Assembly: GCA_046349035.1 (NCBI GenBank)
Contig: JAXMDC010000002.1
Span: 806,001-870,000, forward strand
Direction: 5' to 3'
Length of the DNA: 64,000 nucleotides
Origin: JAXMDC01 sp046349035
GTDB taxonomy: Bacteria > Pseudomonadota > Alphaproteobacteria > Rhizobiales > Kaistiaceae
The notes below the pieces were generated by a model. It worked only from the letters and a program-made list of their open reading frames with translations. It did no database searches and was not told where the DNA came from. The position numbers were made by a program, and so were the translations under genes. This document shows positions 9,339 to 17,518 of the stretch, one piece after another; position 1 is the first letter of the stretch, and the number at the start of each line of letters is the position of its first letter.

Positions 9339-9428
9339 TAAGCCTAAGGACGGCCTTCCCGTGCAGCAATCCTTGCCGGCGCGGCCGGTGCAGGCTAGGT
9401 CGGGGGCGATCTGTCGGAGACGCCGCGA

Positions 9429-10280
9429 TTGAAGCCGACACCTGTCCAGCAGCCGCTCGCCGAGGTCCGCATCGGCGCCGCCGCGTTCGGCAACGCGCGG
9501 CCCTTGTCGCTGATCGCCGGCCCCTGCCAGCTCGAAAGCCGCGCCCACGCCTTTGAGATGGCCGGCCGGCTGAAGGAGATGACCGGCCGCCTCGGCGTCG
9601 GCTTCGTCTATAAGACCTCCTTCGACAAGGCGAACCGGAGCGCCCTCGGCTCGGCCCGCGGCCTCGGCCTCGACAAGGCATTGGAGATTTTCGCCGCCCT
9701 CCGTGCCGATCTCGGCGTGCCGGTCATCACTGACGTCCACGAACGTGAGCAATGCGCGGTGGTCGCGCCGGTGGTCGATGCCCTGCAAATCCCGGCCTTC
9801 CTCTCGCGCCAGACCGACCTACTCCTCGCGGCGGCAGCAACCGGCAAGCCGGTCAACGTCAAGAAGGGGCAGTTCCTCGCCCCCTGGGACATGCGCAACG
9901 TCGTCGAGAAGCTGGTCTCCGCCGGCAACCCCCAGGTCCTCTTGACCGAGCGCGGCGCCTCTTTCGGCTACAACACGCTCGTCTCGGACATGCGGGCGCT
10001 GCCGATCATGGCCGCCTTCGGCGCGCCGGTGATATTCGATGCGACGCACTCGGTGCAGCAGCCGGGCGGGCAGGGGATCTCGACCGGCGGCGACCGGAAA
10101 TTCGTGCCCGTCCTGGCGCGCGCGGCGGTGGCGGTCGGCGTCGCCGGCGTCTTCATCGAGGTCCATCAGGACCCCGACCGCGCCCCCTCCGACGGCCCGA
10201 ACATGCTGAAGCTCGACGACCTGCCGGCGCTGCTGGAGCAGCTGCTGGCGCTGGATCGGATCGCCAAACGGCGCGCCTAG
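9429..10280 (+). CDS. kdsA: 3-deoxy-8-phosphooctulonate (KDO-8-P) synthase
   Basis: Condenses phosphoenolpyruvate with arabinose 5-phosphate to give KDO-8-phosphate for the lipopolysaccharide core. The 283-residue protein starts at a TTG (9429) preceded by GGAGA. Family motifs are intact: IAGPCQLESR near residue 29, YKTSFDKANRSA, LTERGASFGYN, and the late HQDPDRAPSDGPNM. It is transcribed divergently from the phytochelatin-synthase-like gene, and its TAG stop is shared with convergent queF through the palindrome CTAG. Its presence indicates a KDO-containing outer membrane. Confidence 0.96.
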   Translation: MKPTPVQQPLAEVRIGAAAFGNARPLSLIAGPCQLESRAHAFEMAGRLKEMTGRLGVGFVYKTSFDKANRSALGSARGLGLDKALEIFAALRADLGVPVITDVHEREQCAVVAPVVDALQIPAFLSRQTDLLLAAAATGKPVNVKKGQFLAPWDMRNVVEKLVSAGNPQVLLTERGASFGYNTLVSDMRALPIMAAFGAPVIFDATHSVQQPGGQGISTGGDRKFVPVLARAAVAVGVAGVFIEVHQDPDRAPSDGPNMLKLDDLPALLEQLLALDRIAKRRA

Positions 10281-10735
10281 CGCCCGCGATAAGCCGCGAC
10301 GCCCGGATCGGGCAGCCACACGCCGGCGGGCGGCGCGCCGGTCTGCCAGAACACGTCGATCGGTATCCCGCCGCGCGGGTACCAGTAGCCGCCGATGCGG
10401 AGCCACTTCGGCGCCAGCGTCTCGACAAGGCGCTTGCCGATCGCCACCGTGCAGGCCTCGTGAAAGACGCCCTCGTTGCGGTAGGACGCCATCAGCAGCT
10501 TCAGCGACTTCGACTCGACCAGCCAACGGTCCGGCACATAGTCGATGACGAGATGGGCAAAGTCCGGCTGGCCGGTCACCGGGCACATGGTCGTGAACTC
10601 CGGCACGGCGAAGCGCGTGACATAGAGCGTGTCGGGGTGCGGATTGGCGACGCGGTCGAGAACCGCCTCGGCGGGGCTTGACGGGATCGGCGTCGGGCGG
10701 CCGAGCTGGAGCGGCGGATCGGGGCGCTGGTTCAT
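10277..10735 (-). CDS. queF: NADPH-dependent 7-cyano-7-deazaguanine (preQ0) reductase
   Basis: Reduces the nitrile of preQ0 to preQ1 in queuosine synthesis for tRNA wobble modification. It is the short unimodular form of 152 residues. The active-site Cys lies in TTMCPVTGQPDFA and the NADPH-recognition motif is ESKSLK. The ATG at 10733-10735 is preferred over an in-frame TTG two codons upstream because an AGGA sits seven bases before it. No other queuosine gene is in the window. The stop overlaps kdsA by four bases. Confidence 0.95.
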   Translation of the reverse strand: MNQRPDPPLQLGRPTPIPSSPAEAVLDRVANPHPDTLYVTRFAVPEFTTMCPVTGQPDFAHLVIDYVPDRWLVESKSLKLLMASYRNEGVFHEACTVAIGKRLVETLAPKWLRIGGYWYPRGGIPIDVFWQTGAPPAGVWLPDPGVAAYRGR

Positions 10736-10773
10736 CGGCAATTCCTGTTGCTGCAGAAGACCTTGGCCAAGCT

Positions 10774-11751
10774 CTAAGGCGGCGGCATCAGGGTCCCTTT
10801 GTTGCGGTCATAGCGCCAACAGGCGCCCCCCGACAACCGCGTGCCGCCCCACCATCGCTCGATGCCGTTAATGGCGGCGTGATCGGTCTCGCCGGCCAGC
10901 ACCGATCGGCCGAAGGCAGTGAGCTCGAGCGGCCCGGTCAGGTAGGGTCGGTTGGCTGCCTCGTCGCCGAGCGGCGCGTAGGCGCCGGCGAGCCCATCCA
11001 CCAGCGGCCGGCAAGCCGCGGCGAGGTCCTCCAGGATGCGGAAGAACGTCCAATCTCCCATGAACGCCGCCTCTTCGCGGGCGAGCGCCGCGCGAAAGAG
11101 ATCGACCGGCGCCGGGCGATCCTCGCCGATGAGGTCGAGCATCGCTTCCTCGGTCCGCGAAAGCCCGGCCACCGGATCGGGCAGTTCCTCCAGGAAGCGG
11201 CGGAAGGCGGGCGCCAGAAACGGCAGTTCGGCCGAGGCGACCAGCGAGGCGGCCAAGACGGCCTCCGGCGTCGGCGCCGAGACCGCAGCCATAGCCGCTC
11301 GTCCGGCGGCGAGCAGCGCCGCATTCACCGGCCGCTCGCGCACCGCGAAGCGGCGGATCGAGACCGGCGTCTGGTGGCCGAGGAAGTCGTCCGCCTGGAC
11401 CAGGAACACGCCTTCGCTCCGCCCTTCGCCGGCGAAGAAGTCGAGCATCTGGACCAGCTGCAATTGGTCGAAGAGGTCGTGTTCGACCCAGATGGCAATC
11501 CGGTCGAAACGCGCATGGCTGTGAAGCACGGCATCCCGCGCGCCGAATTCCGAGCGGATCAAAGCGAAGTCGAGGCCGAACCGCTCGGCGAGCGCTGCTG
11601 CGCGGATTTCCGAGAGCGCCTCAAGACTCGGCGCCGGCACCACCGGTCCCTCGTGCAGCACGTCGCGCCAGGCGAGGATTGTCGCCTCGAAGCCGGCGGC
11701 GGCAAGGAGGTCGGCGGCGGCATCGCCATTGGTCAGGATCAGCTCGGCCAT
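10774..11751 (-). CDS. DUF1835 domain-containing protein
   Basis: A 325-residue protein whose N-terminus (LTNGDAAADLLAAAGF, then WRDVLHEGPV) matches the DUF1835 family. Members are found across bacteria, often near sigma-factor or stress genes, but have no established activity. It has no signal peptide or membrane segment, so it is presumably cytoplasmic. IWVEHDLFDQLQL (about residues 87-99) is the family's conserved acidic core. It shares a strand with queF (38 bases downstream) and a glycosyltransferase-like gene upstream, but no functional link is apparent. Confidence 0.72.
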   Translation of the reverse strand: MAELILTNGDAAADLLAAAGFEATILAWRDVLHEGPVVPAPSLEALSEIRAAALAERFGLDFALIRSEFGARDAVLHSHARFDRIAIWVEHDLFDQLQLVQMLDFFAGEGRSEGVFLVQADDFLGHQTPVSIRRFAVRERPVNAALLAAGRAAMAAVSAPTPEAVLAASLVASAELPFLAPAFRRFLEELPDPVAGLSRTEEAMLDLIGEDRPAPVDLFRAALAREEAAFMGDWTFFRILEDLAAACRPLVDGLAGAYAPLGDEAANRPYLTGPLELTAFGRSVLAGETDHAAINGIERWWGGTRLSGGACWRYDRNKGTLMPPP

Positions 11752-11792
11752 CCCAGCCCACCGTGCGCCGCGCCCGCGCGGCGACCTGCGCG

Positions 11793-12689
11793 TCAGCCGA
11801 GGATACGGTTGTAATAGGCCAGCCGCCAGGAGCGCGGCAGCGGCGAATCCGCCCCAACGCGATTGAAGCGCCGAATCCGGCGCTTCGCCCCGTTTTGGAA
11901 ATGGATCAGCAGCGCCGGCACCCGCGCTCCGTCGCTCTGCCGCCGCAGCGTCGGCAGGAACGCCGTGCCGTCATCCTCCCAGAAGATGCGCTTGCGATCC
12001 GGGTGACGCCGCACCGGCCGCGCCTGGTAGCCATCGGCGCCGAAGATGGCGTTGTCGATATGGCCGATCGGCAGGTCGTTGGCGAAATAGCCGGCGACCG
12101 ACGGCTGCGCGTCAGCCAGCATCACCAGGAACTTCATGTCGCTGAGATTGGCCATCCCCCCGATCTTGACCGACGCCTCGTATTTCTTTCGCCAGGTCTG
12201 AATGAGTTCGGGATCGGCAAAGCCGGCGATCATGAGTTTCAGGAACGGCTCGACCGTTTCGCGGATCATCGTGATCGCCGGACTGCCGTTCCGGCCGAAC
12301 ACCATGGCCCGGCCGGCCGGGGCATGGCTGAAGACCTCCGCCCCGTCGTGAAAGAGCAGCGCGTCGGAATCGAAATAGAGACACTCGCCGATCCGCTCCT
12401 TGCGCAGGAACGATTCGACGTGGAACCACCGCGTCATGAATACCCGGGCGCGGTAAGCGTTCGAGCCGTGGATCTTGATGTAGACGCGGTCGAATTCGGC
12501 AATCAGCGGGTGGCGGAATTCATCGGCGTCGCGGACCTCGCAGCGCATCCAGGAGAGGTCGGCGCGCTTGTCGGTGATCAGCACCAGCCGCGCTTCCGGG
12601 TTGAAGAAACGCGCGCTCTCCAACGCCGCCTTGAGGTAGCGCGGCATCTCTCCGGTGTGAAAGTAGAGGAGGGTCGGAGGAGCGCTCAC
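11793..12689 (-). CDS. Putative glycosyltransferase-like protein (GT-A type fold suspected)
   Basis: A 298-residue cytoplasmic protein of no family I can name with certainty. Its layout resembles GT-A nucleotide-sugar transferases: an N-terminal strand-helix segment (TLLYFHTGEMPRYLKAALES), a metal-binding-like ECLYFDSDALLF (about residues 110-121, a DxD), and a later PIGHIDNAIFG. The start is GTG at 12689. Basic residues in the tail (GAKRRIRRFNR) could contact a membrane or a lipid-linked acceptor. Neighbours give no pathway. Treat the transferase role as an inference from the DxD and overall pattern. Confidence 0.5.
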   Translation of the reverse strand: MSAPPTLLYFHTGEMPRYLKAALESARFFNPEARLVLITDKRADLSWMRCEVRDADEFRHPLIAEFDRVYIKIHGSNAYRARVFMTRWFHVESFLRKERIGECLYFDSDALLFHDGAEVFSHAPAGRAMVFGRNGSPAITMIRETVEPFLKLMIAGFADPELIQTWRKKYEASVKIGGMANLSDMKFLVMLADAQPSVAGYFANDLPIGHIDNAIFGADGYQARPVRRHPDRKRIFWEDDGTAFLPTLRRQSDGARVPALLIHFQNGAKRRIRRFNRVGADSPLPRSWRLAYYNRILG

Positions 12690-12763
12690 CGCCGGGGCCC
12701 GCTGGCGAACGGCAAGGTCATGTTAGGGAAGCGTCCGCTATCACAGTGTTGTGCCGATCCGCG

Positions 12764-12795
12764 CCTTGTGCCCCAAGGCAGCCCCTGCCACAAGG
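12764..12795 (+). other. Terminator-like hairpin in the leader upstream of eno
   Basis: CCTTGTG (12764-12770) pairs with CACAAGG (12789-12795), enclosing a second small stem GCAG/CTGC (12778-12781 with 12785-12788). A TTTTT run follows at 12801-12805, so on the plus strand it looks like an intrinsic terminator about 65 bases before the enolase start. It could end transcripts, attenuate eno, or be chance in a GC-rich leader. Confidence 0.3.
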
Positions 12796-12870
12796 GACCG
12801 TTTTTCGGCTGGTTTGCCTTTCGACCCGCCCCGAGCCGCCCCCCCACAGCCGTCCTACACGAGCCGCTCC

Positions 12871-14166
12871 ATGACCGCCATCATCGACATCATCGGCCGC
12901 GAGATCCTCGACAGCCGAGGCAACCCGACCGTCGAGGTCGAGGTGGTGCTGGAGGACGGCGCGATGGGTCGCGCCGCCGTACCGTCCGGGGCCTCGACCG
13001 GGGCGCACGAGGCGGTCGAACTCCGCGACGGCGACCTTTCCCGCTATCACGGCAAGGGCGTGCTGAAGGCGGTGGCGGCGGTGAACGGCGAGATTTTCGA
13101 CGCGATCGGCGGTCTCGACGCCACCAACCAGATCCTCATCGACCGTACGCTGATCCATCTCGACGGCACGGAAAACAAGGCCCGCCTCGGCGCCAACGCC
13201 ATCCTCGGCGCCTCGTTGGCAGTCGCCAAGGCGGCCGCTGCTTCGCTCGAACTGCCGCTCTGCCGCTATCTCGGCGGTCCCGCCGCGCGCATCCTTCCGG
13301 TGCCGCTGATGAATGTCATCAATGGCGGCGCCCACGCCGACAATCCCATCGACTTCCAAGAATTCATGGTGATGCCGGTAGCGGCGCCGAGCTTTGCCGA
13401 TGCCCTGCGCGTCGGCGCCGAGATCTTCCACACGCTGAAGAAAGATCTTCAGGCCGCCGGCCACAACACCTCGGTCGGCGACGAGGGCGGCTTTGCGCCC
13501 AACCTTCCGTCCGCCGAAGCGGCCCTGGATTTCCTGATGCAGGCGACCGAGCGCGCCGGCTACCGGCCGGGCGAGGACGTCTTCCTCGCCCTCGACTGCG
13601 CCTCGACGGAATTCTTCAAGGACGGCCGCTACGTCTATGCCGGCGAGGGCAAGACGCGGAGCCGCGACGACCAGGTCCGCTACCTCTCGGGTCTTGTTGC
13701 CCAATATCCCGTCGTTTCGATCGAGGACGGCATGGCCGAGGACGATTGGGACGGCTGGCGGTCTTTGACCGACGCCATCGGCGACAATTGCCAGTTGGTC
13801 GGCGACGACCTCTTCGTCACCAACACCGCACGCCTTAAGGACGGCATCGACCGTGGGGTCGCCAACGCCATTCTGGTCAAGGTCAACCAGATCGGCACGC
13901 TGACCGAGACGCTGGAGGCGGTGGAAATGGCGCAGCGCGCCGGGTACGCAGCGATCCTCTCGCACCGCTCCGGCGAGACCGAGGATGCGACCATCGCCGA
14001 CCTCGCCGTCGCCACCAATTGCGGGCAGATCAAGACCGGCTCGCTGTCTCGCTCCGACCGCCTGGCCAAATACAACCAGCTTCTCCGCATCGAGGCCGAG
14101 CTCGGGCCGGAAGCGACCTACGCCGCCCGTTCGGCGCTCCGCCGCAAGCCGCTCTGGCGGCCCTGA
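12871..14166 (+). CDS. eno: Enolase
   Basis: Dehydrates 2-phosphoglycerate to phosphoenolpyruvate; in many bacteria it also belongs to the RNA degradosome. The 431-residue protein begins MTAIIDIIGREILDSRGNPT, the canonical N-terminus, so the ATG at 12871 is chosen over an upstream in-frame start at 12751. Catalytic and metal motifs are intact: SGASTGAHEA, GDEGGFAPN, the metal Asp in FLALDCASTEF, SIEDGMAEDDWDGW, and LSHRSGETED. There is no clear Shine-Dalgarno immediately upstream. The order kdsA-eno-ftsB-pdhA is widespread in alphaproteobacteria. Confidence 0.98.
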   Translation: MTAIIDIIGREILDSRGNPTVEVEVVLEDGAMGRAAVPSGASTGAHEAVELRDGDLSRYHGKGVLKAVAAVNGEIFDAIGGLDATNQILIDRTLIHLDGTENKARLGANAILGASLAVAKAAAASLELPLCRYLGGPAARILPVPLMNVINGGAHADNPIDFQEFMVMPVAAPSFADALRVGAEIFHTLKKDLQAAGHNTSVGDEGGFAPNLPSAEAALDFLMQATERAGYRPGEDVFLALDCASTEFFKDGRYVYAGEGKTRSRDDQVRYLSGLVAQYPVVSIEDGMAEDDWDGWRSLTDAIGDNCQLVGDDLFVTNTARLKDGIDRGVANAILVKVNQIGTLTETLEAVEMAQRAGYAAILSHRSGETEDATIADLAVATNCGQIKTGSLSRSDRLAKYNQLLRIEAELGPEATYAARSALRRKPLWRP

Positions 14167-14231
14167 GGATGTGCACGCGGCGTTAATCCCCCGCCGCAAG
14201 AATGGCCGGTCGTCGCCATCCGAGACGTCCG

Positions 14232-14564
14232 ATGCTGACCCGCCAGCGCAAGCGCCGCCGCTTCACCACCGCCCTCATCCTGCCGGTCGTGGCGGCCGCC
14301 TTTTTCGCCTATTTCGGCTATTGGGGTCTGCACGGCGACTACGGGCTCCTTGCCGAAGAGCAGTTGACGGTGGATGCCGCCCGCCTGCAGGTCGAACTCG
14401 ACGGCCTCCGCCGGCAGGTCGACGACTACAAGCGCCGCATCGCCCTACTTGGCCGCGACGGCCTTGAGGCTGACATGCTGGACGAGCGGGCGCGCGCCGC
14501 CCTCGACATGGCCCGCCCCGACGAGATCGTAATCCCCAACGCCGCGCTGCCGGCCCGGCGCTAG
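14232..14564 (+). CDS. ftsB: Septum formation initiator FtsB/DivIC-like protein
   Basis: A small bitopic division protein; FtsB bridges FtsL and FtsQ at the septum. From the ATG at 14232 it has 110 residues: a basic cytoplasmic start (MLTRQRKRRR), one transmembrane helix (about residues 13-32), then a heptad-rich coiled coil through about residue 75. Conserved RARAALDMARPDEIVI follows in the tail. An in-frame ATG ten codons upstream is possible. The gene lies between eno and pdhA, the usual place in this class. Confidence 0.87.
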   Translation: MLTRQRKRRRFTTALILPVVAAAFFAYFGYWGLHGDYGLLAEEQLTVDAARLQVELDGLRRQVDDYKRRIALLGRDGLEADMLDERARAALDMARPDEIVIPNAALPARR

Positions 14565-14660
14565 GAACGAGGGCTTGCCGGCGCATGACAGGCCCGCGCA
14601 GTCCCTGATTGACACGCCGTTTGCCTTGGCATCCGCTTGGCTGCAGATTCTGGCAGGATC

Positions 14661-15749
14661 ATGAGCGAGCGGACCGGGATGGCCAAAAGAGCGGAGAAGG
14701 CGGGTTCGTCGGCCGAGTCGGCTGTGGCGGCAAAGCCGCAGGGCGCCGAACGGCCGGCCGCGGTAAACGGTTCCGCCGCCAAGGACACGGCCTTTTCGTC
14801 GACGCAGGCGCTCGCCGCTTACCGGCTGATGCTGCTGATCCGCCGTTTCGAGGAGAAAGCCGGCCAGATGTACGGCATGGGCCTCATCGGCGGCTTCTGC
14901 CACCTCTATATCGGCCAGGAGGCCGTCGTCGTCGGCATGCAGATGGCGGCCGAAGAAGGCGACCAGGTGATCACCGCCTACCGCGACCACGGCCATATGC
15001 TGGCCTGCGGCATGGACGCCAAGGGCGTGATGGCCGAACTCACCGGCCGCCGCAGTGGCTACTCGCGCGGCAAGGGCGGCTCGATGCACATGTTCAGCCG
15101 TGAGAAGAACTTCTTCGGTGGCCACGGCATCGTCGGCGCGTCGGCCCCGCTCGGCACCGGGCTCGCCTTTGCCAACCGCTATCGCGGCAACGATCGGGTG
15201 TGTCTGACCTATTTCGGCGACGGCGCCGCTAATCAGGGCCAGGTCTACGAGAGCTTCAACATGGCCGAGCTCTGGCGGCTGCCGGTGATCTACGTCATTG
15301 AGAATAACCGCTACGCCATGGGCACCTCGATCACCCGTTCCTCGGCGCAGCCCGACCTGCATAAGCGCGGCATCTCCTTCAATATCCCCGGCGAGCAGGT
15401 CGACGGCATGGATGTCGACGCGGTTCACGCCGCCGGGCGTCGCGCCATCGCCTGGGCACGCGCCGGCAATGGGCCGATGATCCTGGAGATGATGACCTAC
15501 CGCTATCGCGGCCACTCCATGTCCGACCCGGCGAAGTATCGCACGCGCGAGGAAGTGGAGAAGATGCGACACGAGCACGATGCGCTGGACCACGCCGCGC
15601 AGCGCCTCAAGGACCGCGGCTGGGCGAGCGAGGCAGACCTCAAGGAGATCGACCGGGCGATCCGCGAGGAGGTCAATGCCGCCGCCGACTTTGCCCAGGC
15701 CGACCCGCCGCCCGACGATGCCGAGCTTTGGACTGACGTCTACCGCTAG
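14661..15749 (+). CDS. pdhA: Pyruvate dehydrogenase E1 component, alpha subunit
   Basis: The thiamine-diphosphate half of E1, which decarboxylates pyruvate and passes the acetyl group to lipoyl-E2. ATG at 14661 (MSERTGMAKR) follows a GCAGGA site and is preferred over a TTG at 14637; the product is 362 residues. The ThDP motif GDGAANQGQVYESFNMA, the phosphorylation-loop region YRYRGHSMSDPAKYR and the GGSMHMF loop are intact. A 45-residue Ala/Lys-rich N-terminal linker precedes the fold. It heads a pdhA-VOC-pdhB-pdhC-lpdA-lipA run with very tight spacing. Confidence 0.97.
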   Translation: MSERTGMAKRAEKAGSSAESAVAAKPQGAERPAAVNGSAAKDTAFSSTQALAAYRLMLLIRRFEEKAGQMYGMGLIGGFCHLYIGQEAVVVGMQMAAEEGDQVITAYRDHGHMLACGMDAKGVMAELTGRRSGYSRGKGGSMHMFSREKNFFGGHGIVGASAPLGTGLAFANRYRGNDRVCLTYFGDGAANQGQVYESFNMAELWRLPVIYVIENNRYAMGTSITRSSAQPDLHKRGISFNIPGEQVDGMDVDAVHAAGRRAIAWARAGNGPMILEMMTYRYRGHSMSDPAKYRTREEVEKMRHEHDALDHAAQRLKDRGWASEADLKEIDRAIREEVNAAADFAQADPPPDDAELWTDVYR

Positions 15750-15760
15750 GGGAGGGGAAA

Positions 15761-16171
15761 GTGGGACGCGTCGTTCACTTCGAGATTCACGCGGAGAACC
15801 CGGAGCGGGCAATGGCCTTCTACGGCGCGGTGTTCGGCTGGGAGTTCCGCAAGTTCGGGCAGTTCGACTACTGGACCATCGCCACCGGCAAGGACGGGCA
15901 GGGCATCGACGGCGGGCTCACCCGGCGCCGCGGCCACAATCCGCCGCCGGCCTCGACGGCCCCATTGTCGTCTTTCGTCTGCGTCATCGATGTCGCCGAC
16001 ATCGACAAGGCGATCGCCGCCGCGCTGGCTGCCGGCGGCACCGAGGCGCTGCCCAAGAATGCCATTCCCGGCGTCGGCTGGTCGGCCTATTTCAAGGACC
16101 CTGAGGCCAACCTCTTCGGCATCTTCCAGGCCCTGCCGCGGCAACCGAGCGGCGGCTCCTCCCATGCCTGA
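15761..16171 (+). CDS. VOC (glyoxalase/bleomycin-resistance) family protein
   Basis: A 136-residue vicinal-oxygen-chelate fold protein. VHFEIHAENPERAMAFYGAV and the C-terminal YFKDPEANLFGIFQ are the family's beta-alpha-beta-beta signatures. His7 and the late Glu (DPEAN) are candidate metal ligands, but the substrate is unknown; it is closest to the small CFP30B/27 kDa-antigen type. It starts with GTG after GGGGAGGGG, lies 11 bases behind pdhA, and overlaps the pdhB start by 8 bases. It must therefore be co-translated with the pyruvate dehydrogenase genes, though it is not a known part of that complex. Confidence 0.85.
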   Translation: MGRVVHFEIHAENPERAMAFYGAVFGWEFRKFGQFDYWTIATGKDGQGIDGGLTRRRGHNPPPASTAPLSSFVCVIDVADIDKAIAAALAAGGTEALPKNAIPGVGWSAYFKDPEANLFGIFQALPRQPSGGSSHA

Positions 16172-17510
16172 CGTCCTGATGCCCGCGCTGTCGCCGACCA
16201 TGGAAGACGGCAAGCTCGCCAAATGGTTGAAGCGCGAAGGCGACGCTGTGCGCGCCGGCGACGTGATTGCCGAGATCGAGACCGACAAGGCGACGATGGA
16301 AGTCGAAGCCGTGGACGAGGGCAAACTCGCCGCCATCCTCGTCCCGGCCGGCACCGAGAACGTCAAGGTCAACACCCCGATCGCCAGGATCGTCGCCGAT
16401 GGCGAGACCTCCGGCCGCGCCAAGGCGCCGCCGCCCGCCGCCCCGGCTCAGCCCTCGCCCAAAATAGCCGCCGCCCCGGCCGCTCCGACCCCCGCCGCCG
16501 ATCCCGATGTGCCACCCGGCACCGAGATGGTGCCGACCACCGTCCGCGAAGCGCTTCGCGACGCGATGGCCGAGGAGATGCGCCGCGACGGCGACGTCTT
16601 CGTCATCGGTGAAGAGGTCGCCGAGTATCAGGGCGCCTACAAGGTCACGCAGGGCCTACTCGCCGAGTTCGGTGCCAGGCGCGTGGTCGATACCCCGATC
16701 ACCGAGCATGCCATCGCCGGTCTCGGCGTCGGCGCCGCCTTCGCCGGCTTGAAGCCGATCGTCGAGTTCATGACCTGGAACTTCGCCATGCAGGCGATCG
16801 ACCACCTGGTCAACTCCGCGGCCAAGACCCTGTACATGTCGGGCGGCCAGATGGGCTGCCCCATCGTCTTTCGCGGGCCGAACGGCGCCGCCGCGCGTGT
16901 CGCTGCGCAGCACAGCCAGGACTTCGCCTCCTGGTACGCCCATGTTCCCGGCCTCAAGGTCGTCCAGCCCTGGTCGGCGGCGGACGCCAAGGGGCTCCTT
17001 AAGGCGGCGATCCGCGACCCTAACCCGGTCGTTTTCCTCGAGAGCGAACTCCTCTACGGCCAGACATTCGATGTGCCCAAGCTCGACGACTTCGTCCTCC
17101 CCATCGGCCGCGGCAAGATCGTCCGGCCCGGCCGCGACTGCACGCTCGTCTCCTTCGGCATCGGCATGACGCACACGATGAAGGCCGCCGAAGTGCTGGC
17201 CGGCGAGGGCATCGACGTCGAGGTCGTCGACCTCCGCACCCTCCGTCCGCTCGACGCCGATCTTGTCGTCGCCTCGGTCAAGGGGACCGGTCGCTGCGTC
17301 ACCGTCGAGGAGGGCTGGCCCTTCGCCTCGATCGGCTCGGAGATCGCCTCGCTGCTGATGGAGCGCGCCTTCGACTGGCTCGACGCGCCGGTCCTCAAGG
17401 TCACCGGCAAGGACGTGCCCATGCCCTACGCCGCCAATCTCGAGAAGCTGGCCCTGCCGTCCGCCGCCGAGGTCGTGGCGGCGGTCAAGGCCGTGACCTA
17501 CCGCTCCTAG
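16164..17510 (+). CDS. pdhB: Pyruvate dehydrogenase E1 component, beta subunit with N-terminal lipoyl domain
   Basis: The second E1 subunit. The 448-residue protein carries an N-terminal lipoyl domain (residues about 1-78) with the lipoylation Lys in EIETDKATMEVEA. A Pro/Ala-rich linker (about 85-120) follows, then the transketolase-like beta fold (VREALRDAMAEEMRRD, GVGAAFAGLKPIVEFM, then the C-terminal transketolase domain). A lipoylated E1-beta is a recognised alphaproteobacterial trait. ATG at 16164 gives MPDVLMPALSPTMEDG, the standard domain start. Because the E2 lipoyl domain next door is damaged in this sequence, this domain is the only intact one in the operon. Confidence 0.97.
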   Translation: MPDVLMPALSPTMEDGKLAKWLKREGDAVRAGDVIAEIETDKATMEVEAVDEGKLAAILVPAGTENVKVNTPIARIVADGETSGRAKAPPPAAPAQPSPKIAAAPAAPTPAADPDVPPGTEMVPTTVREALRDAMAEEMRRDGDVFVIGEEVAEYQGAYKVTQGLLAEFGARRVVDTPITEHAIAGLGVGAAFAGLKPIVEFMTWNFAMQAIDHLVNSAAKTLYMSGGQMGCPIVFRGPNGAAARVAAQHSQDFASWYAHVPGLKVVQPWSAADAKGLLKAAIRDPNPVVFLESELLYGQTFDVPKLDDFVLPIGRGKIVRPGRDCTLVSFGIGMTHTMKAAEVLAGEGIDVEVVDLRTLRPLDADLVVASVKGTGRCVTVEEGWPFASIGSEIASLLMERAFDWLDAPVLKVTGKDVPMPYAANLEKLALPSAAEVVAAVKAVTYRS

Positions 17511-17518
17511 AGGCGACC

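Noticed and set aside
12718..14199. 493-codon frame antisense to enolase
   Set aside because: High-GC frame shadow without any start signal or domain; enolase is complete on the plus strand.
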